This document shows, in pieces, positions 34,264 to 43,079 of a stretch of DNA of 45,943 bases. Each line of letters opens with the position of its first letter. The stretch's first letter is position 1. Under the pieces are notes generated by a model. That model had not been told where the DNA came from. It was given only the letters and a program-made list of their open reading frames with translations, and did no database searches. The position numbers and the translations under genes are program-made. The DNA lies in contig NZ_JAKILT010000041.1 in NCBI RefSeq assembly GCF_023283535.1, forward strand, positions 1 to 45,943. Reading direction: 5' to 3'. This DNA is from Shewanella sairae. GTDB taxonomy: Bacteria; Pseudomonadota; Gammaproteobacteria; Enterobacterales; Shewanellaceae.

Positions 34264-35142
34264 ATGGGCATGAAAGATGAAAATAATACAGATGTAAAAT
34301 TGGTTGACTTACACAGCCATACGACCGCTTCAGACGGCCAATTAACCCCATCAGAATTAGTTGCACGCGCGATAAGTAAAGGCGTGCAGATGTTTGCAAT
34401 TACCGATCATGACACCATCGATGGCCTGAAAGAGGCACATGAGTTTAATCAACAACACGAGACACCGTTAGAGTTAATCAATGGCGTTGAGATCTCCACC
34501 CGCTGGAATAACTTTGACATTCATATTGTGGCGCTAAATGTGGATATCGATAATGTCGAGTTGGCCGCATTTTTACATAAGCAACGTGAGTTACGATCAG
34601 AGCGTGCACAAGAAATTGGTGAGCGTTTAGCCAAAGCGGGAATTGAAGGTGCCTACGAAGGTGCCAAGTTTTATGCGGGTGATGCCGCGATAAGCCGTGG
34701 TCATTATGCGCGCTGGTTAGCCGAAAAAGGCTATGCCACGACCACAGCTAACGTATTTAAGAAGTATTTAGCTCGCGGTAAAACCGGTTATGTGCCTAAT
34801 AATTGGGGCGACATGGCTGGGGCGATAGCGGTTATTCACAACGCTGGAGGGGTGGCTGTACTCGCACACCCGAGCGGCTATAAATTGTCGGCCAAATGGC
34901 TTAAACGCTTAGTGCGCGAATACAAAGAAGCGGGTGGTGATGCGATGGAGGTTGTTCTTGGACAACAGACCATTGATGATCGCAATAACCTTATCTCGCT
35001 CAGTATCAATAACGCACTGACATGCTCGTTAGGCAGCGATTTTCACTTTCCAGGTAGCTGGATTGAAATCGGTAAAAATATGTTCCAACCCCAAGGAGTG
35101 GATTGGGTTTGGCAGTCAGATAAATGGAAGGTAGTACAATGA
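34264..35142 (+). CDS. rnm: PHP-domain 5'-3' exoribonuclease RNase AM (YciV/TrpH)
   Basis: Rnm is a PHP-family phosphoesterase that trims 5' ends of ribosomal RNAs and degrades short oligonucleotides or 3',5'-bisphosphonucleotides. The 292-residue protein has the PHP metal motifs 'VDLHSHTTASDGQLTP' (14-29), 'ITDHDTIDG', 'NGVEIS', 'DIHIVALNVD', 'VLAHPSGYKLS' and the C-terminal 'CSLGSDFHFPG'. ATGs at 34264 and 34270 are both possible, and neither has a clear ribosome binding site. Its stop overlaps the yciO start (ATGA), showing coupling. The rnm-yciO pair is conserved in E. coli. Confidence 0.93.
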   Translation: MGMKDENNTDVKLVDLHSHTTASDGQLTPSELVARAISKGVQMFAITDHDTIDGLKEAHEFNQQHETPLELINGVEISTRWNNFDIHIVALNVDIDNVELAAFLHKQRELRSERAQEIGERLAKAGIEGAYEGAKFYAGDAAISRGHYARWLAEKGYATTTANVFKKYLARGKTGYVPNNWGDMAGAIAVIHNAGGVAVLAHPSGYKLSAKWLKRLVREYKEAGGDAMEVVLGQQTIDDRNNLISLSINNALTCSLGSDFHFPGSWIEIGKNMFQPQGVDWVWQSDKWKVVQ

Positions 35143-35759
35143 GTCAGTTTTTTTATATGCATGAGGAAAACCCTCAAACACGCTTAATTAGCCAAGCCGT
35201 AAACGTGATTAAAAGTGGTGGTGTAATCGTATACCCAACTGATTCTGGTTATGCTCTAGGTTGCTTGATTGGTGACAAAGACGCGATGACTAAAATTGCA
35301 CGTATTAGACAGATTGAAAATGATCATAACTTCTCGTTAATGTGTCGCGACCAATCGGAGCTGGCGAGTTACGCTCAGGTGGATAACCAAGCTTATCGTT
35401 TGTTAAAGCAAAATACGCCAGGGCCTTACACCTTTATCTTTAAAGCGTCTAAAGAAGTGCCAAAAAGATTACAAAATCCAAAGAAAAAAACGATTGGTAT
35501 TCGTGTACCAGATAACGTGATTGCATTGGCATTGCTGGAAGCATTGGGTGAGCCATTAATGTCTACCAGTTTGATTTTACCGGGTAAGGATTTTACTGAG
35601 TCAGATCCTGAAAACATCCGTGACATGCTAGAACATCAAGTCGACTTGATTATTCACGGTGGCTATTTAGGTGAAAAGCCAACCACAGTTGTTGACTTAT
35701 CTGATGGTGAGATCGAGGTGATCCGTGAAGGTGCGGGTGACGTCACTCCTTTCCTTTAA
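35139..35759 (+). CDS. yciO: YciO, Sua5/YrdC-family protein
   Basis: YciO is a paralogue of the threonylcarbamoyl-AMP synthase family, which makes the precursor of tRNA t6A. The exact role of YciO itself is not settled. The 206-residue protein equals E. coli YciO in length and begins 'MSQFFYMHEENPQTRLI'. It carries 'GGVIVYPTDSGYALGCLI' (ATP/nucleotide-binding loop), 'RIRQIENDHNFSLMCRD', 'NTPGPYTFIFKASKEVPKRL', 'IGIRVPDN' and 'PTTVVDLSDGEIEVIREGAGD'. The start ATG 35139 overlaps the rnm stop by four bases, with GGAAGG upstream. A frame five codons longer is not supported. Confidence 0.94.
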   Translation: MSQFFYMHEENPQTRLISQAVNVIKSGGVIVYPTDSGYALGCLIGDKDAMTKIARIRQIENDHNFSLMCRDQSELASYAQVDNQAYRLLKQNTPGPYTFIFKASKEVPKRLQNPKKKTIGIRVPDNVIALALLEALGEPLMSTSLILPGKDFTESDPENIRDMLEHQVDLIIHGGYLGEKPTTVVDLSDGEIEVIREGAGDVTPFL

Positions 35760-35812
35760 CCCTTGGTCTATGCGCTGGTGCGCGATTAACCACAATTGAC
35801 AGCGGCTATTGC

Positions 35813-35841
35813 TTTAATCGCGGTAGTTTTACAGGTATAAT
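35813..35841 (+). promoter_or_regulatory. Probable scpA-scpB-rluB promoter
   Basis: Consensus -10 TATAAT (35836-35841) with TTTAAT 17 bases upstream as -35. It is followed by the GC-rich discriminator CGCGCG, and the scpA start lies 31 bases downstream. Confidence 0.55.
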
Positions 35842-35872
35842 CGCGCGTTTGCGAAAATAGAGGGTGTTACGG

Positions 35873-36661
35873 ATGGAGGGCGTTCAGCAAAAGTTGCCTT
35901 TAGCCGTTGTTCGGGGTGAGCCTTTTAAGGTTATGCCGAAAGACCTTTTTATTCCTCCTGAAGCTTTAGAGGTTTTTCTTGAGTCTTTTGAAGGACCATT
36001 GGATCTACTGCTTTATTTAATCCGCAAACAAAAACTTGATGTGGTTGATCTCCCCATATTCTCGATTACGCAACAGTACCTAGAGTATGTGAATCTTTTG
36101 CAAGGTGCCAAAGTGGAGCTTGCAGCCGACTATTTGGTCATGGCGGCAACCTTAGCCGAGATTAAATCTCGCTTATTATTGCCAAGACCAGAGGTTGAGC
36201 AAGAAGATGAGGAAGACCCGCGGGCACAATTGATCCGTCAGCTTAAAGCGTATGAAGTGATCAAAGATGCTCAGGAAAAGCTGGATGAATTGCCAAGAAT
36301 GGAACGAGATATGTTTCAAGCTAAGGCGATACCCGCTGCCAACATCAAGCCGGAGTTATTGCCTCCTGAAGTGTCTCTTACCGAGATAGCCAGAGCATTT
36401 TCATCGGTATTAAAGCGAATTGAAGCCACTGAGAGTCATCACGTTGTACGTGAAGTATTATCAACACGCGAACGCATGGCACAAATTTTAGCTAAGCTCA
36501 ATGCAGAGACTTACTTACCCTTTGAAGCCTTATTTGATTTCGAGGAAGGCCGCAGCGGCGTGGTAGTGAGCTTCTTGGCTTTAATGGAATTGGTTAAAGA
36601 GTTATTGGTTGAGCTGGTACAAGCTGAGCCGTTTTCAACGATACATGTTAGGGCATACTGA
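35873..36661 (+). CDS. scpA: Segregation and condensation protein A (kleisin)
   Basis: ScpA is the kleisin subunit that with ScpB and SMC compacts and segregates the chromosome. The 262-residue protein carries the N-terminal kleisin signature 'ALEVFLESFEGPLDLLLYLIRKQKLDVVDLPI' and 'ITQQYLEYV', 'ADYLVMAATLAEIKSRLLLP'. A charged linker and the C-terminal winged-helix 'EALFDFEEGRSGVVVSFLALMELVKELLVELVQAEPF' follow. The start is ATG 35873 with AGAGGG upstream. GTG 35864 is a less likely alternative. scpB starts directly after its stop. No smc lies in the window. Confidence 0.93.
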   Translation: MEGVQQKLPLAVVRGEPFKVMPKDLFIPPEALEVFLESFEGPLDLLLYLIRKQKLDVVDLPIFSITQQYLEYVNLLQGAKVELAADYLVMAATLAEIKSRLLLPRPEVEQEDEEDPRAQLIRQLKAYEVIKDAQEKLDELPRMERDMFQAKAIPAANIKPELLPPEVSLTEIARAFSSVLKRIEATESHHVVREVLSTRERMAQILAKLNAETYLPFEALFDFEEGRSGVVVSFLALMELVKELLVELVQAEPFSTIHVRAY

Positions 36662-37258
36662 TTGTCTCAGATAAATCCAGATCAGCTTAAACAGTTAATC
36701 GAAGCTAGCCTGTTTGTGTTAGCTAAGCCGATGACAATAAAAGCACTAAAAGAGACTGTACTGTCTAATTTTAGTGTGTCGCGGGTGAAGATTAAGGCCT
36801 GTATTGAAGAGTTACAACTCGATTATGAGCATCGAGGTGTACAATTAGTAAAGGTGGCAGGGGGCTACAGATTTCAGACATTGGCTGAATTGAGTCCATT
36901 TTTACAGCCGTTATGGCAAGAAAAAGCCCCTAAGTATTCGCGTGCAACCTTGGAAACATTGGCGGTTATTGCTTACCGCCAGCCTGTTACCCGCGGTGAT
37001 ATTGAGTTTGTACGTGGCGTGGCAATTAGCAGCCACATTATAAAGAGTTTAAACGATAGAAATTGGATTAAAGTTGTTGGCCATAAAGAGGTGCCTGGAA
37101 GACCAGCGCTTTATGCTACAACCACCGATTTTTTAGCTTATTTCGGCTTAGACACCATTGCGGATCTCCCGCCTTTGTCTGATCCCGAATCATTGGCTGC
37201 ACTGTTTTCAACTGAAAAGAGTGTGACCGAAAAAACAGAAGAGTCTACTAATGAGTGA
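36662..37258 (+). CDS. scpB: Segregation and condensation protein B
   Basis: ScpB is the dimeric winged-helix (kite) partner of ScpA in the condensin-like SMC complex. The 198-residue protein shows '[19 protein letters not shown]', '[15 protein letters not shown]', the conserved '[29 protein letters not shown]' segment (here with YSRATLE) and '[24 protein letters not shown]'. It starts with TTG at 36662, immediately after the scpA stop. The alternative start codons are deeper in the domain. It overlaps rluB by eight bases, so scpA-scpB-rluB form one translated unit. The Glu/Thr-rich tail is short. Confidence 0.92.
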   Translation: MSQINPDQLKQLIEASLFVLAKPMTIKALKETVLSNFSVSRVKIKACIEELQLDYEHRGVQLVKVAGGYRFQTLAELSPFLQPLWQEKAPKYSRATLETLAVIAYRQPVTRGDIEFVRGVAISSHIIKSLNDRNWIKVVGHKEVPGRPALYATTTDFLAYFGLDTIADLPPLSDPESLAALFSTEKSVTEKTEESTNE

Positions 37259-38123
37259 AAAATTGCAGAAAGTCTTGGCCCGTGCAGGCCATGGCTCCCG
37301 TCGTGAGATGGAGGCATGGATTGCTGCAGGTCGAGTTAGTGTTGACGGTGAAATTGCAAGCCTAGGCGATCGCGTCGAATCTGACGCAAAAATTCGTATT
37401 GATGGCCGTACAGTTTCAATTCGTTCTGAAGAGGATGTGGTTTGTCGTGTTATTGCATACCACAAGCCTGAAGGTGAAATTTGTAGTCGTAAAGACCCTG
37501 AAGGACGCCCAACGGTATTTGACCGTCTACCAAAAACTCGCGATTCGCGCTGGGTTGCTGTAGGCCGCTTGGATATTAACACTTCAGGTCTATTACTATT
37601 TACCTCTGACGGTGAATTGGCAAACCGCCTAATGCACCCATCAAATGAAGTAGAGCGTGAATACGCTGTGCGTACATTTGGTGAAGTGACCGATGCTTGT
37701 ATTCAACGTTTACGCATGGGCGTAACGTTAGAAGACGGCCCAGCAAACTTTGACAAAGTTAAAGCTGCTGGTGGCGAAGGCATGAACAAATGGTGGCACG
37801 TTAGCTTAGCTGAAGGCCGTAACCGTGAAGTTCGTCGTTTATGGGAATCTCAAGAAGTGCAGGTAAGCCGTCTTATCCGTATTCGTTACGGCATGATTGA
37901 GCTACCTAAAGCACTACCACGTGGTGGTTGGATTGAGTTGCCAATCGAAGAAGTAAACTACCTTCGTAAAACAGCCGGTATGGACGAAGAAACGCGTACA
38001 TTACTCGGTACTGACAAGCACAGTGTTGCGCGTAACAAAGTACGTAGTGCAAAAATTAAACGTGCTGTACACAAGCATAAAGTGGCTTCGTCAAGACCAA
38101 AGCCATCTCGTCAGCGTACCTAA
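37251..38123 (+). CDS. rluB: 23S rRNA pseudouridine(2605) synthase
   Basis: RluB makes pseudouridine 2605 in the peptidyl-transferase region of 23S rRNA. The 290-residue protein has an N-terminal S4 RNA-binding domain ('[21 protein letters not shown]'), '[24 protein letters not shown]', the catalytic Asp108 in '[22 protein letters not shown]', '[14 protein letters not shown]', '[27 protein letters not shown]', and a basic C-terminal tail rich in Lys/Arg (about 255-290) likely to bind RNA. The start ATG 37251 lies inside the end of scpB. A bidirectional terminator follows. Confidence 0.94.
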   Translation: MSEKLQKVLARAGHGSRREMEAWIAAGRVSVDGEIASLGDRVESDAKIRIDGRTVSIRSEEDVVCRVIAYHKPEGEICSRKDPEGRPTVFDRLPKTRDSRWVAVGRLDINTSGLLLFTSDGELANRLMHPSNEVEREYAVRTFGEVTDACIQRLRMGVTLEDGPANFDKVKAAGGEGMNKWWHVSLAEGRNREVRRLWESQEVQVSRLIRIRYGMIELPKALPRGGWIELPIEEVNYLRKTAGMDEETRTLLGTDKHSVARNKVRSAKIKRAVHKHKVASSRPKPSRQRT

Positions 38124-38150
38124 TTTATTAAGTTACTGATGATGAAGATT

Positions 38151-38178
38151 AAAAAGGCCGCTAATTAGCGGCCTTTTT
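38151..38178. terminator. Bidirectional terminator between rluB and yciK
   Basis: AAAAAGGCCGC (38151-38161) / GCGGCCTTTTT (38168-38178), perfect 11-bp stem around TAATTA, between convergent genes. Confidence 0.94.
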
Positions 38179-38206
38179 GTTTTTAAATCTTGTTTCTAAT
38201 ACTGAA

Positions 38207-38944
38207 TTACTGAGCGTTAAGCTGTTGGCCATTCACTTCTTTAGAGTCATCACCCATAAGGTATAGGTAAGTTGGCATAATCTCTTCAGGCGCTTTTAAA
38301 GACTGAGGGTTTTCTGCAGGGTAGGCATTTGCGCGCATGCCTGTGCGCGTCGCACCAGGGTTGATGCTGTTAACACGGATAACAGTATCTTCGTATTCGT
38401 GAGCTAATGATTGCATCATGCCTTCGGTAGCAAATTTTGAAATGGCATATTCGCCCCAGTAAGCTCGACCTTGGCGACCAACACTGCTAGAGGTAAACAG
38501 TAAAGATGCAGATTCAGATTTGCGCATGATTGGCAGCATTGCCTTGGTTAGCATGATTTCTGCAATCACATTAACCTGCATAACTTCATTTACCGTGCTC
38601 ATGGTAATGTGCTCAAATGGGCCCAATACGCCTAGCAGGCTTGCATTGTGCAATAAGCCATCTAACTTTCCGAACTGCTCTTCAATGGTGTCAGCCATAT
38701 CTTTGTAGTTTTGCTCAGTAGCGCCTTTCAAATCGAGAGGCACAATAGCAGGGGTAGGGTAACCAGCTTGCTCAATTAGGTCATAAACTGCTTCTAGTTT
38801 TTTTACTGTTTTGCCTAATAAGATCACCGTGGCGCCATGTTTTGCATAAGCAATCGCTGCAGCTTTGCCTATACCGTCACCAGCACCTGTCACTAAAATG
38901 GTTTTGTTTTTAAGTAAATCTTTTGCTGCTTGATATTCCAACAT
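38207..38944 (-). CDS. yciK: YciK, short-chain dehydrogenase/reductase
   Basis: The 245-residue protein is a classical SDR oxidoreductase closest to YciK, whose substrate is unknown. It has the NAD(P)-binding 'VTGAGDGIGKAAA' (18-30), 'LLHNASLLG' (N-A-S variant of NNAG), a catalytic serine in 'LFTSSSVG', Tyr166 and Lys170 in 'YAISK', and 'VNSINPGATRTGMR'. yciK lies near rluB and sohB in E. coli too, so the neighbourhood is conserved. It converges on rluB. The start is ATG 38944. Confidence 0.92.
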   Translation of the reverse strand: MLEYQAAKDLLKNKTILVTGAGDGIGKAAAIAYAKHGATVILLGKTVKKLEAVYDLIEQAGYPTPAIVPLDLKGATEQNYKDMADTIEEQFGKLDGLLHNASLLGVLGPFEHITMSTVNEVMQVNVIAEIMLTKAMLPIMRKSESASLLFTSSSVGRQGRAYWGEYAISKFATEGMMQSLAHEYEDTVIRVNSINPGATRTGMRANAYPAENPQSLKAPEEIMPTYLYLMGDDSKEVNGQQLNAQ

Positions 38945-39205
38945 GAGTTAATACTTCCTCAGAGCTCAAACGCCCGTCACTTCTAGAATCGCTGATATGA
39001 TAAACAGCTGTTTAAAACAAACGATTAATTTTTGTCCGCTCAATTGGTGGTTGAATGTGACAAAAATGTAGCTAACTCAATAATTTTGCGTTAACTTGAA
39101 CTTAGTTAAGGACTAACAATAAGTCCTATTGGTATACATTGTTGACTATTGTGACCAATTTCTTAGTGAAAACAAAATTATTACAACAAGATTTGGGGAA
39201 AAAAG

Positions 39206-41716
39206 ATGAAAAAACTCTTTTTGGGCGTAGCAATCACCTCAGCATTGGGGCTCACGGCTTGTAGCGAAGACAGTTATAACGAATTAGTAGACAAAACTGA
39301 GCCTCTGGTTCCTCAGTCTGTGTTTGTTTTTGATCCTGCAGCGGGTGCTGTGCCGCTACCAAACGATTTATTGTTTAACGGTACTACCGATGGCACGTTA
39401 GCTATTCCTGGTGAAGAGTCTGGCGATTATGTGGACCCACAAATCGCGCTTGGCGCGTTAGATGGTTGGTCATTGACATCACCTATTACTATCGACGTTG
39501 CACCAGCAACCGATAACGATGGCGCAGTATTAACTATTGATGCGGCATCTGTGGTGCAACCGGGTGCGGTGCGTGTATTTGAAGCGACCGTAGGCGGTGC
39601 GCTTTCATCTGATCCTGAATGTAGCGGGGCACCTTCTGTCTCGGCCTGTAAAGTGGGCGAAGAATTACAATTCGGTGTAGATTACGTTTCCCAAGCTTCG
39701 GGTAATAAAGTGGCGATTATTCCACTCAAACCTTTAAAAGCGGGTCAGTCATATATTTATGCGACCACCACGCTTATCCAAGATTCTGCTGGTCGTCCAA
39801 TTGCGCCATCTGCAACTTACGGGTTATTAAAGCTTGATATTGAAACTAAGCCACTAGAAACACCTGATCAGTTGTTCTTACAAACGTTAGTAAACAGCTA
39901 CGAGAAAGGTATGGCTGCTGCGGGTGGCCCAAGCACTGAAGAGGTGACTTACTCAGGCCTGTTTACCACACAGTCAGTTGCCGATGTTTACGAGACTACC
40001 AAGTTATTAATGGTTGCTCCGGCAGAGGGCAATACTGTTAATCCATACGCCCCTAAATTAACGGCGATGCCTGCACCGGTTGTGATGGGCGGTAATGTTA
40101 TTACGGTTGCTCAAGCAGCTGGTTTAACACCGGCTGATGGTCTTGCTTATGTGGTTTCAGATCTAGCAGATGTTTTTGCCGCTGAAATTCAAGTGCCTAT
40201 TTACGGCGACTGCTCATCGACAAGTTGTTTAGATGCCAATCTAAACCCGTTGATTAATGGTCACTGGAAAGCCCAAGGCGATAGTCCGGTTTCAGTGCTT
40301 TTAGCGTTAGAAGCACAGACCCTAAGCCAAGCCAATTATTTTGCTCAGGCTGAAGCTCAAGGTGTCGATCCAGTTGCGGCGCTAACCAATCCAGCATTGC
40401 TTGCAGGTAAAACTTGGTTATTAGACGATGGCACACCTGCTGATACCACAAAGCATCTCACTAAGTTCAATCCTATTCCTGCTATTAAGGGATATGAAAA
40501 AGTCGCAGTACAAATTACCTTACCTAACGCAGCTAAACTTGCCGGTTTTTATCAGCAACAAGGCCTACCTTTTACTGCACCAACAAACGGCTGGCCAACA
40601 ACCATTGCTATGCACGGTTTAGGTGGTGGTAAAGAGATGGCATTAGCATATGCCGGCACTTATGCTGCATCGGGCATTGCTACTATATCAATTGATATGC
40701 CACTGCATGGTGCGCGCTCATTTGATGCGAACGGTGACGGTATTTATGAAGTTTCAGCAACGGATCCTAGTTATGGCGCTGTAGTTGGGACGCCTGATGC
40801 CTTTAAAAATGGTAACCCGCTAGCCTTTGTTAACATCGCTAGCACTTTGACGGTACGTGATAACTTCCGTCAAGCAACAGTTGACCATTTAGCACTGCGC
40901 GCGGCATTAACAGGCCTTTATCTAGGTATTGCACAGGCGGGCGGACAGCAAATTTTTGATATCAGCCAAATCAGTGCACAAGGCTTAAGCCTAGGCGGTA
41001 TTGTCGGGACAACATTCTCTAACTATGCATCTACTGGTCTTCGCGACCCAGCAAGTGGTACTGAATTGCCAAACGCATATGGTGTTAATGCTGCATCGCT
41101 AGTGGCGCCAGCGGGCGGCCTAGCAGGGGCGTTTGCAGGCTCACCAACCTTTGGCCCTGTATTGTTTGACACGATAGTGGCAACAGATTCGTTCCAGGCG
41201 CTAGTTGATGAAGCCAACGTTAATGGCGCAGAGCCGGGCAGTGATGAATACAACGCAATTGTTGCAGCCGTTTATGCTGAGTTTATTCCAACCTTTGCCT
41301 TTGCTGTGCAAACAGCATTTGATAGTGCGGACCCAATTAACCACGCCGCATCGCTTGCAGGGACGCAACTACCAGTTCACTTAATCGAAGTGGTCGGTGA
41401 TGCAACTAATAAGCCGGATCAGGTATTGCCAAATACAGTAGAAGGTTTCCCACTATCAGGCACCGAGCCGTTGATTGCCAATCTTGGCCTTAAGTGTGTT
41501 TCAGCTACTGAAGCCGGTTCTGGAGCGGTACGCTTTAGTAAAGGTCACCATAGCTCAATTGTGAGCCCTGATGAAGTTGATGGCGTAACTGACGGCATGG
41601 CAGCACAAGCAACCGTTGAAATGCAGCAACAAGTTGCCGCATTTGCGCTAACCGCGGGTAAAGGCTCAGCGACTATCTTAGTGCAAGACAGCAGCGTGTT
41701 GCAAAGCTGCCCATAA
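39206..41716 (+). CDS. Surface lipoprotein lipase/lysophospholipase of the Pla-1/cef (VolA) family
   Basis: The 836-residue protein begins 'MKKLFLGVAITSALGLTAC', with the lipobox LTAC and lipidated Cys19. Serine at +2 fits outer-membrane sorting. It follows the Pla-1/cef extracellular lipase layout. An N-terminal beta domain (about 30-210, 'FDPAAGAVPLPNDLLFNGTTDGTL', 'GWSLTSPITI') is followed by a long helical middle and an alpha/beta-hydrolase domain with 'AMHGLGGGKE', 'IDMPLHGARSF' and the nucleophile Ser595 in 'GLSLGG'. A late 'KGHHSSIVSP' probably supplies the histidine. VolA of Vibrio cholerae, of the same family, is a surface-exposed lysophospholipase that feeds fatty acids to the cell. 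GGGGAAAAA lies before ATG 39206. It is monocistronic with a terminator. Confidence 0.87.
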   Translation: MKKLFLGVAITSALGLTACSEDSYNELVDKTEPLVPQSVFVFDPAAGAVPLPNDLLFNGTTDGTLAIPGEESGDYVDPQIALGALDGWSLTSPITIDVAPATDNDGAVLTIDAASVVQPGAVRVFEATVGGALSSDPECSGAPSVSACKVGEELQFGVDYVSQASGNKVAIIPLKPLKAGQSYIYATTTLIQDSAGRPIAPSATYGLLKLDIETKPLETPDQLFLQTLVNSYEKGMAAAGGPSTEEVTYSGLFTTQSVADVYETTKLLMVAPAEGNTVNPYAPKLTAMPAPVVMGGNVITVAQAAGLTPADGLAYVVSDLADVFAAEIQVPIYGDCSSTSCLDANLNPLINGHWKAQGDSPVSVLLALEAQTLSQANYFAQAEAQGVDPVAALTNPALLAGKTWLLDDGTPADTTKHLTKFNPIPAIKGYEKVAVQITLPNAAKLAGFYQQQGLPFTAPTNGWPTTIAMHGLGGGKEMALAYAGTYAASGIATISIDMPLHGARSFDANGDGIYEVSATDPSYGAVVGTPDAFKNGNPLAFVNIASTLTVRDNFRQATVDHLALRAALTGLYLGIAQAGGQQIFDISQISAQGLSLGGIVGTTFSNYASTGLRDPASGTELPNAYGVNAASLVAPAGGLAGAFAGSPTFGPVLFDTIVATDSFQALVDEANVNGAEPGSDEYNAIVAAVYAEFIPTFAFAVQTAFDSADPINHAASLAGTQLPVHLIEVVGDATNKPDQVLPNTVEGFPLSGTEPLIANLGLKCVSATEAGSGAVRFSKGHHSSIVSPDEVDGVTDGMAAQATVEMQQQVAAFALTAGKGSATILVQDSSVLQSCP

Positions 41717-41759
41717 GCAAAATAGTGGTTTAAATTAGCCATATTTGTTCAAAAAAAGA

Positions 41760-41781
41760 CCCAGCGAAAGCTGGGTTTTTT
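41760..41781 (+). terminator. Rho-independent terminator of the lipase gene
   Basis: CCCAGC (41760-41765) / GCTGGG (41770-41775) with a GAAA tetraloop and T6. Confidence 0.9.
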
Positions 41782-41861
41782 ATTGGCATGTTTTATTGCT
41801 AAATAGGCTGGTAGAATAGCTCGCAATTGAAAAAATAAATCAGGTTAAGCTGGAGAATATT

Positions 41862-42889
41862 TTGGAATTTCTGTACGAGTACGGTTTGTTTTTAGCTAAG
41901 GCAGTCACCATTGTTGTGGCTATTTTGGCCGTAGTAATTGTAGTGCTTGCCTCAACGATTAAGCACAAGACCGACAAAGGTGAGCTTAAACTGACCAATT
42001 TGAGTGACAACTTAAAATCACTTAAACATGAATTGAAAGAAGAGCTGCTATCTAAAAGGCATTTAAAGCTTACGAGAAGCAGCTAAAAGCGGATGAAAAA
42101 GCCAAAGAGAAACAACAAAAAGAGGGCGTAGAAGAAGCTGAGCCTAAGGTTTTTGTTGTCGACTTTAAAGGCAGTATTGATGCCGGTGAAGTGGCGTCAC
42201 TGCGTGAAGAGATCAGCGCGATTTTAGCGATTGCAGACAAGGGCGATGAAGTCATCGTTAATGTTGAAAGTGGCGGCGGCATGGTTCACGGCTATGGCTT
42301 GGCATCAAGCCAGCTTGACCGTTTAAGACAAGCCGAGATCCCATTAAGTATCTGTGTTGATAAAGTGGCAGCCAGTGGCGGTTACATGATGGCGTGTGTG
42401 GCTAACAAGATTTACTCGGCGCCTTTTGCTATCGTCGGTTCAATCGGTGTGGTAGCGCAAGTGCCTAACTTTAACCGTTTACTGAAAAAGCACGATATCG
42501 ATTACGAGCAGCACACAGCAGGTGACTTTAAGCGTACTTTAACCATCTTTGGTGAAAATACCGATGAAGGTCGTGAGAAGTTCCAAAAAGAGCTTGAAGA
42601 GACTCACGTATTATTCAAAGGCTTTATTGCTAAGTATCGCCCAGAGCTTGATCTTGAAAAAGTGGCAACCGGTGAGCATTGGTATGGTCAACAAGCTATC
42701 GAGCTTGGCTTAGTGGATGAAATCGCCACTAGCGATGATGTGATCATGAAGCTTGCTAATGAGCGCACAGTTATTAAAGTGAGCTACCAGCTTAAGAAAA
42801 AGCTATCAGACAAAATTGCCCATGGCGCATCTTTGTCTTTCAATGCGATTTTCAATAAATTCGCTGAGAAAAACCAGCCGCTTAAATAA
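41862..42889 (+). pseudogene. sohB: sohB, signal peptide peptidase-like protease, split by a one-base frameshift
   Basis: SohB is an inner-membrane serine protease of the SppA/S49 family. The frame from TTG 41862 (GGAG upstream) gives the family N-terminus 'MEFLYEYGLFLAKAVTIVVA' with one membrane helix, but hits a stop at 42084-42086. The other frame, readable from 42059, continues without loss of homology: 'AFKAYEKQLKADEK', 'VFVVDFKGSIDAGEVASLREEI', 'GGGMVHGYGLASSQLDRLR', the catalytic serine segment 'VDKVAASGGYMMACVANK', 'GSIGVVAQVPNFNRLL', 'GEHWYGQQAIELGLVDEI'. Restoring one A in the AAAA run at 42054-42057 would join both parts as SKKAFKAYEK. Either a true mutation or a homopolymer sequencing error explains it. 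No slippery heptamer suits programmed frameshifting. From ATG or GTG codons alone, the part from about 42191 could be made without its anchor. Confidence 0.88.
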
Positions 42890-42932
42890 TTAAGCCTGAG
42901 TTCTGAGTTTTAGCTCATTAGTTTTAAAAATG

Positions 42933-42960
42933 AAAAAACCTGCCAAGTGCAGGTTTTTTT
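42933..42960 (+). terminator. Rho-independent terminator of sohB
   Basis: AAAAAACCTGC (42933-42943) / GCAGGTTTTTT (42949-42959), 5-nt loop, perfect stem. Confidence 0.93.
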
Positions 42961-43036
42961 ATGGGTGTAGAAGTGGTTAGCTAATTTGAAAAAATGGAGT
43001 AACCACATTGGCAATCGTACGCATTACTTGCTCGCT

Positions 43037-43061
43037 GAGAACGGGCATAATGCCCATCCTC
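43037..43061. repeat. Hairpin downstream of the pentapeptide lipoprotein gene
   Basis: GGGCA (43043-43047) / TGCCC (43051-43055), with GAG/CTC three bases further out. It lacks a T run. It may be the 3'-end structure of the minus-strand lipoprotein transcript or part of a dispersed repeat. Confidence 0.4.
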
Positions 43062-43079
43062 GGTTGATGTGATTTGTGA

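Noticed and set aside
42040..42070. Programmed -1 frameshifting in sohB
   Set aside because: The codons around the AAAA run do not form an X XXY YYZ slippery site; slipping from AAA would place the tRNA on TAA, and SohB is not known to use frameshifting. A deletion or sequencing error is simpler.
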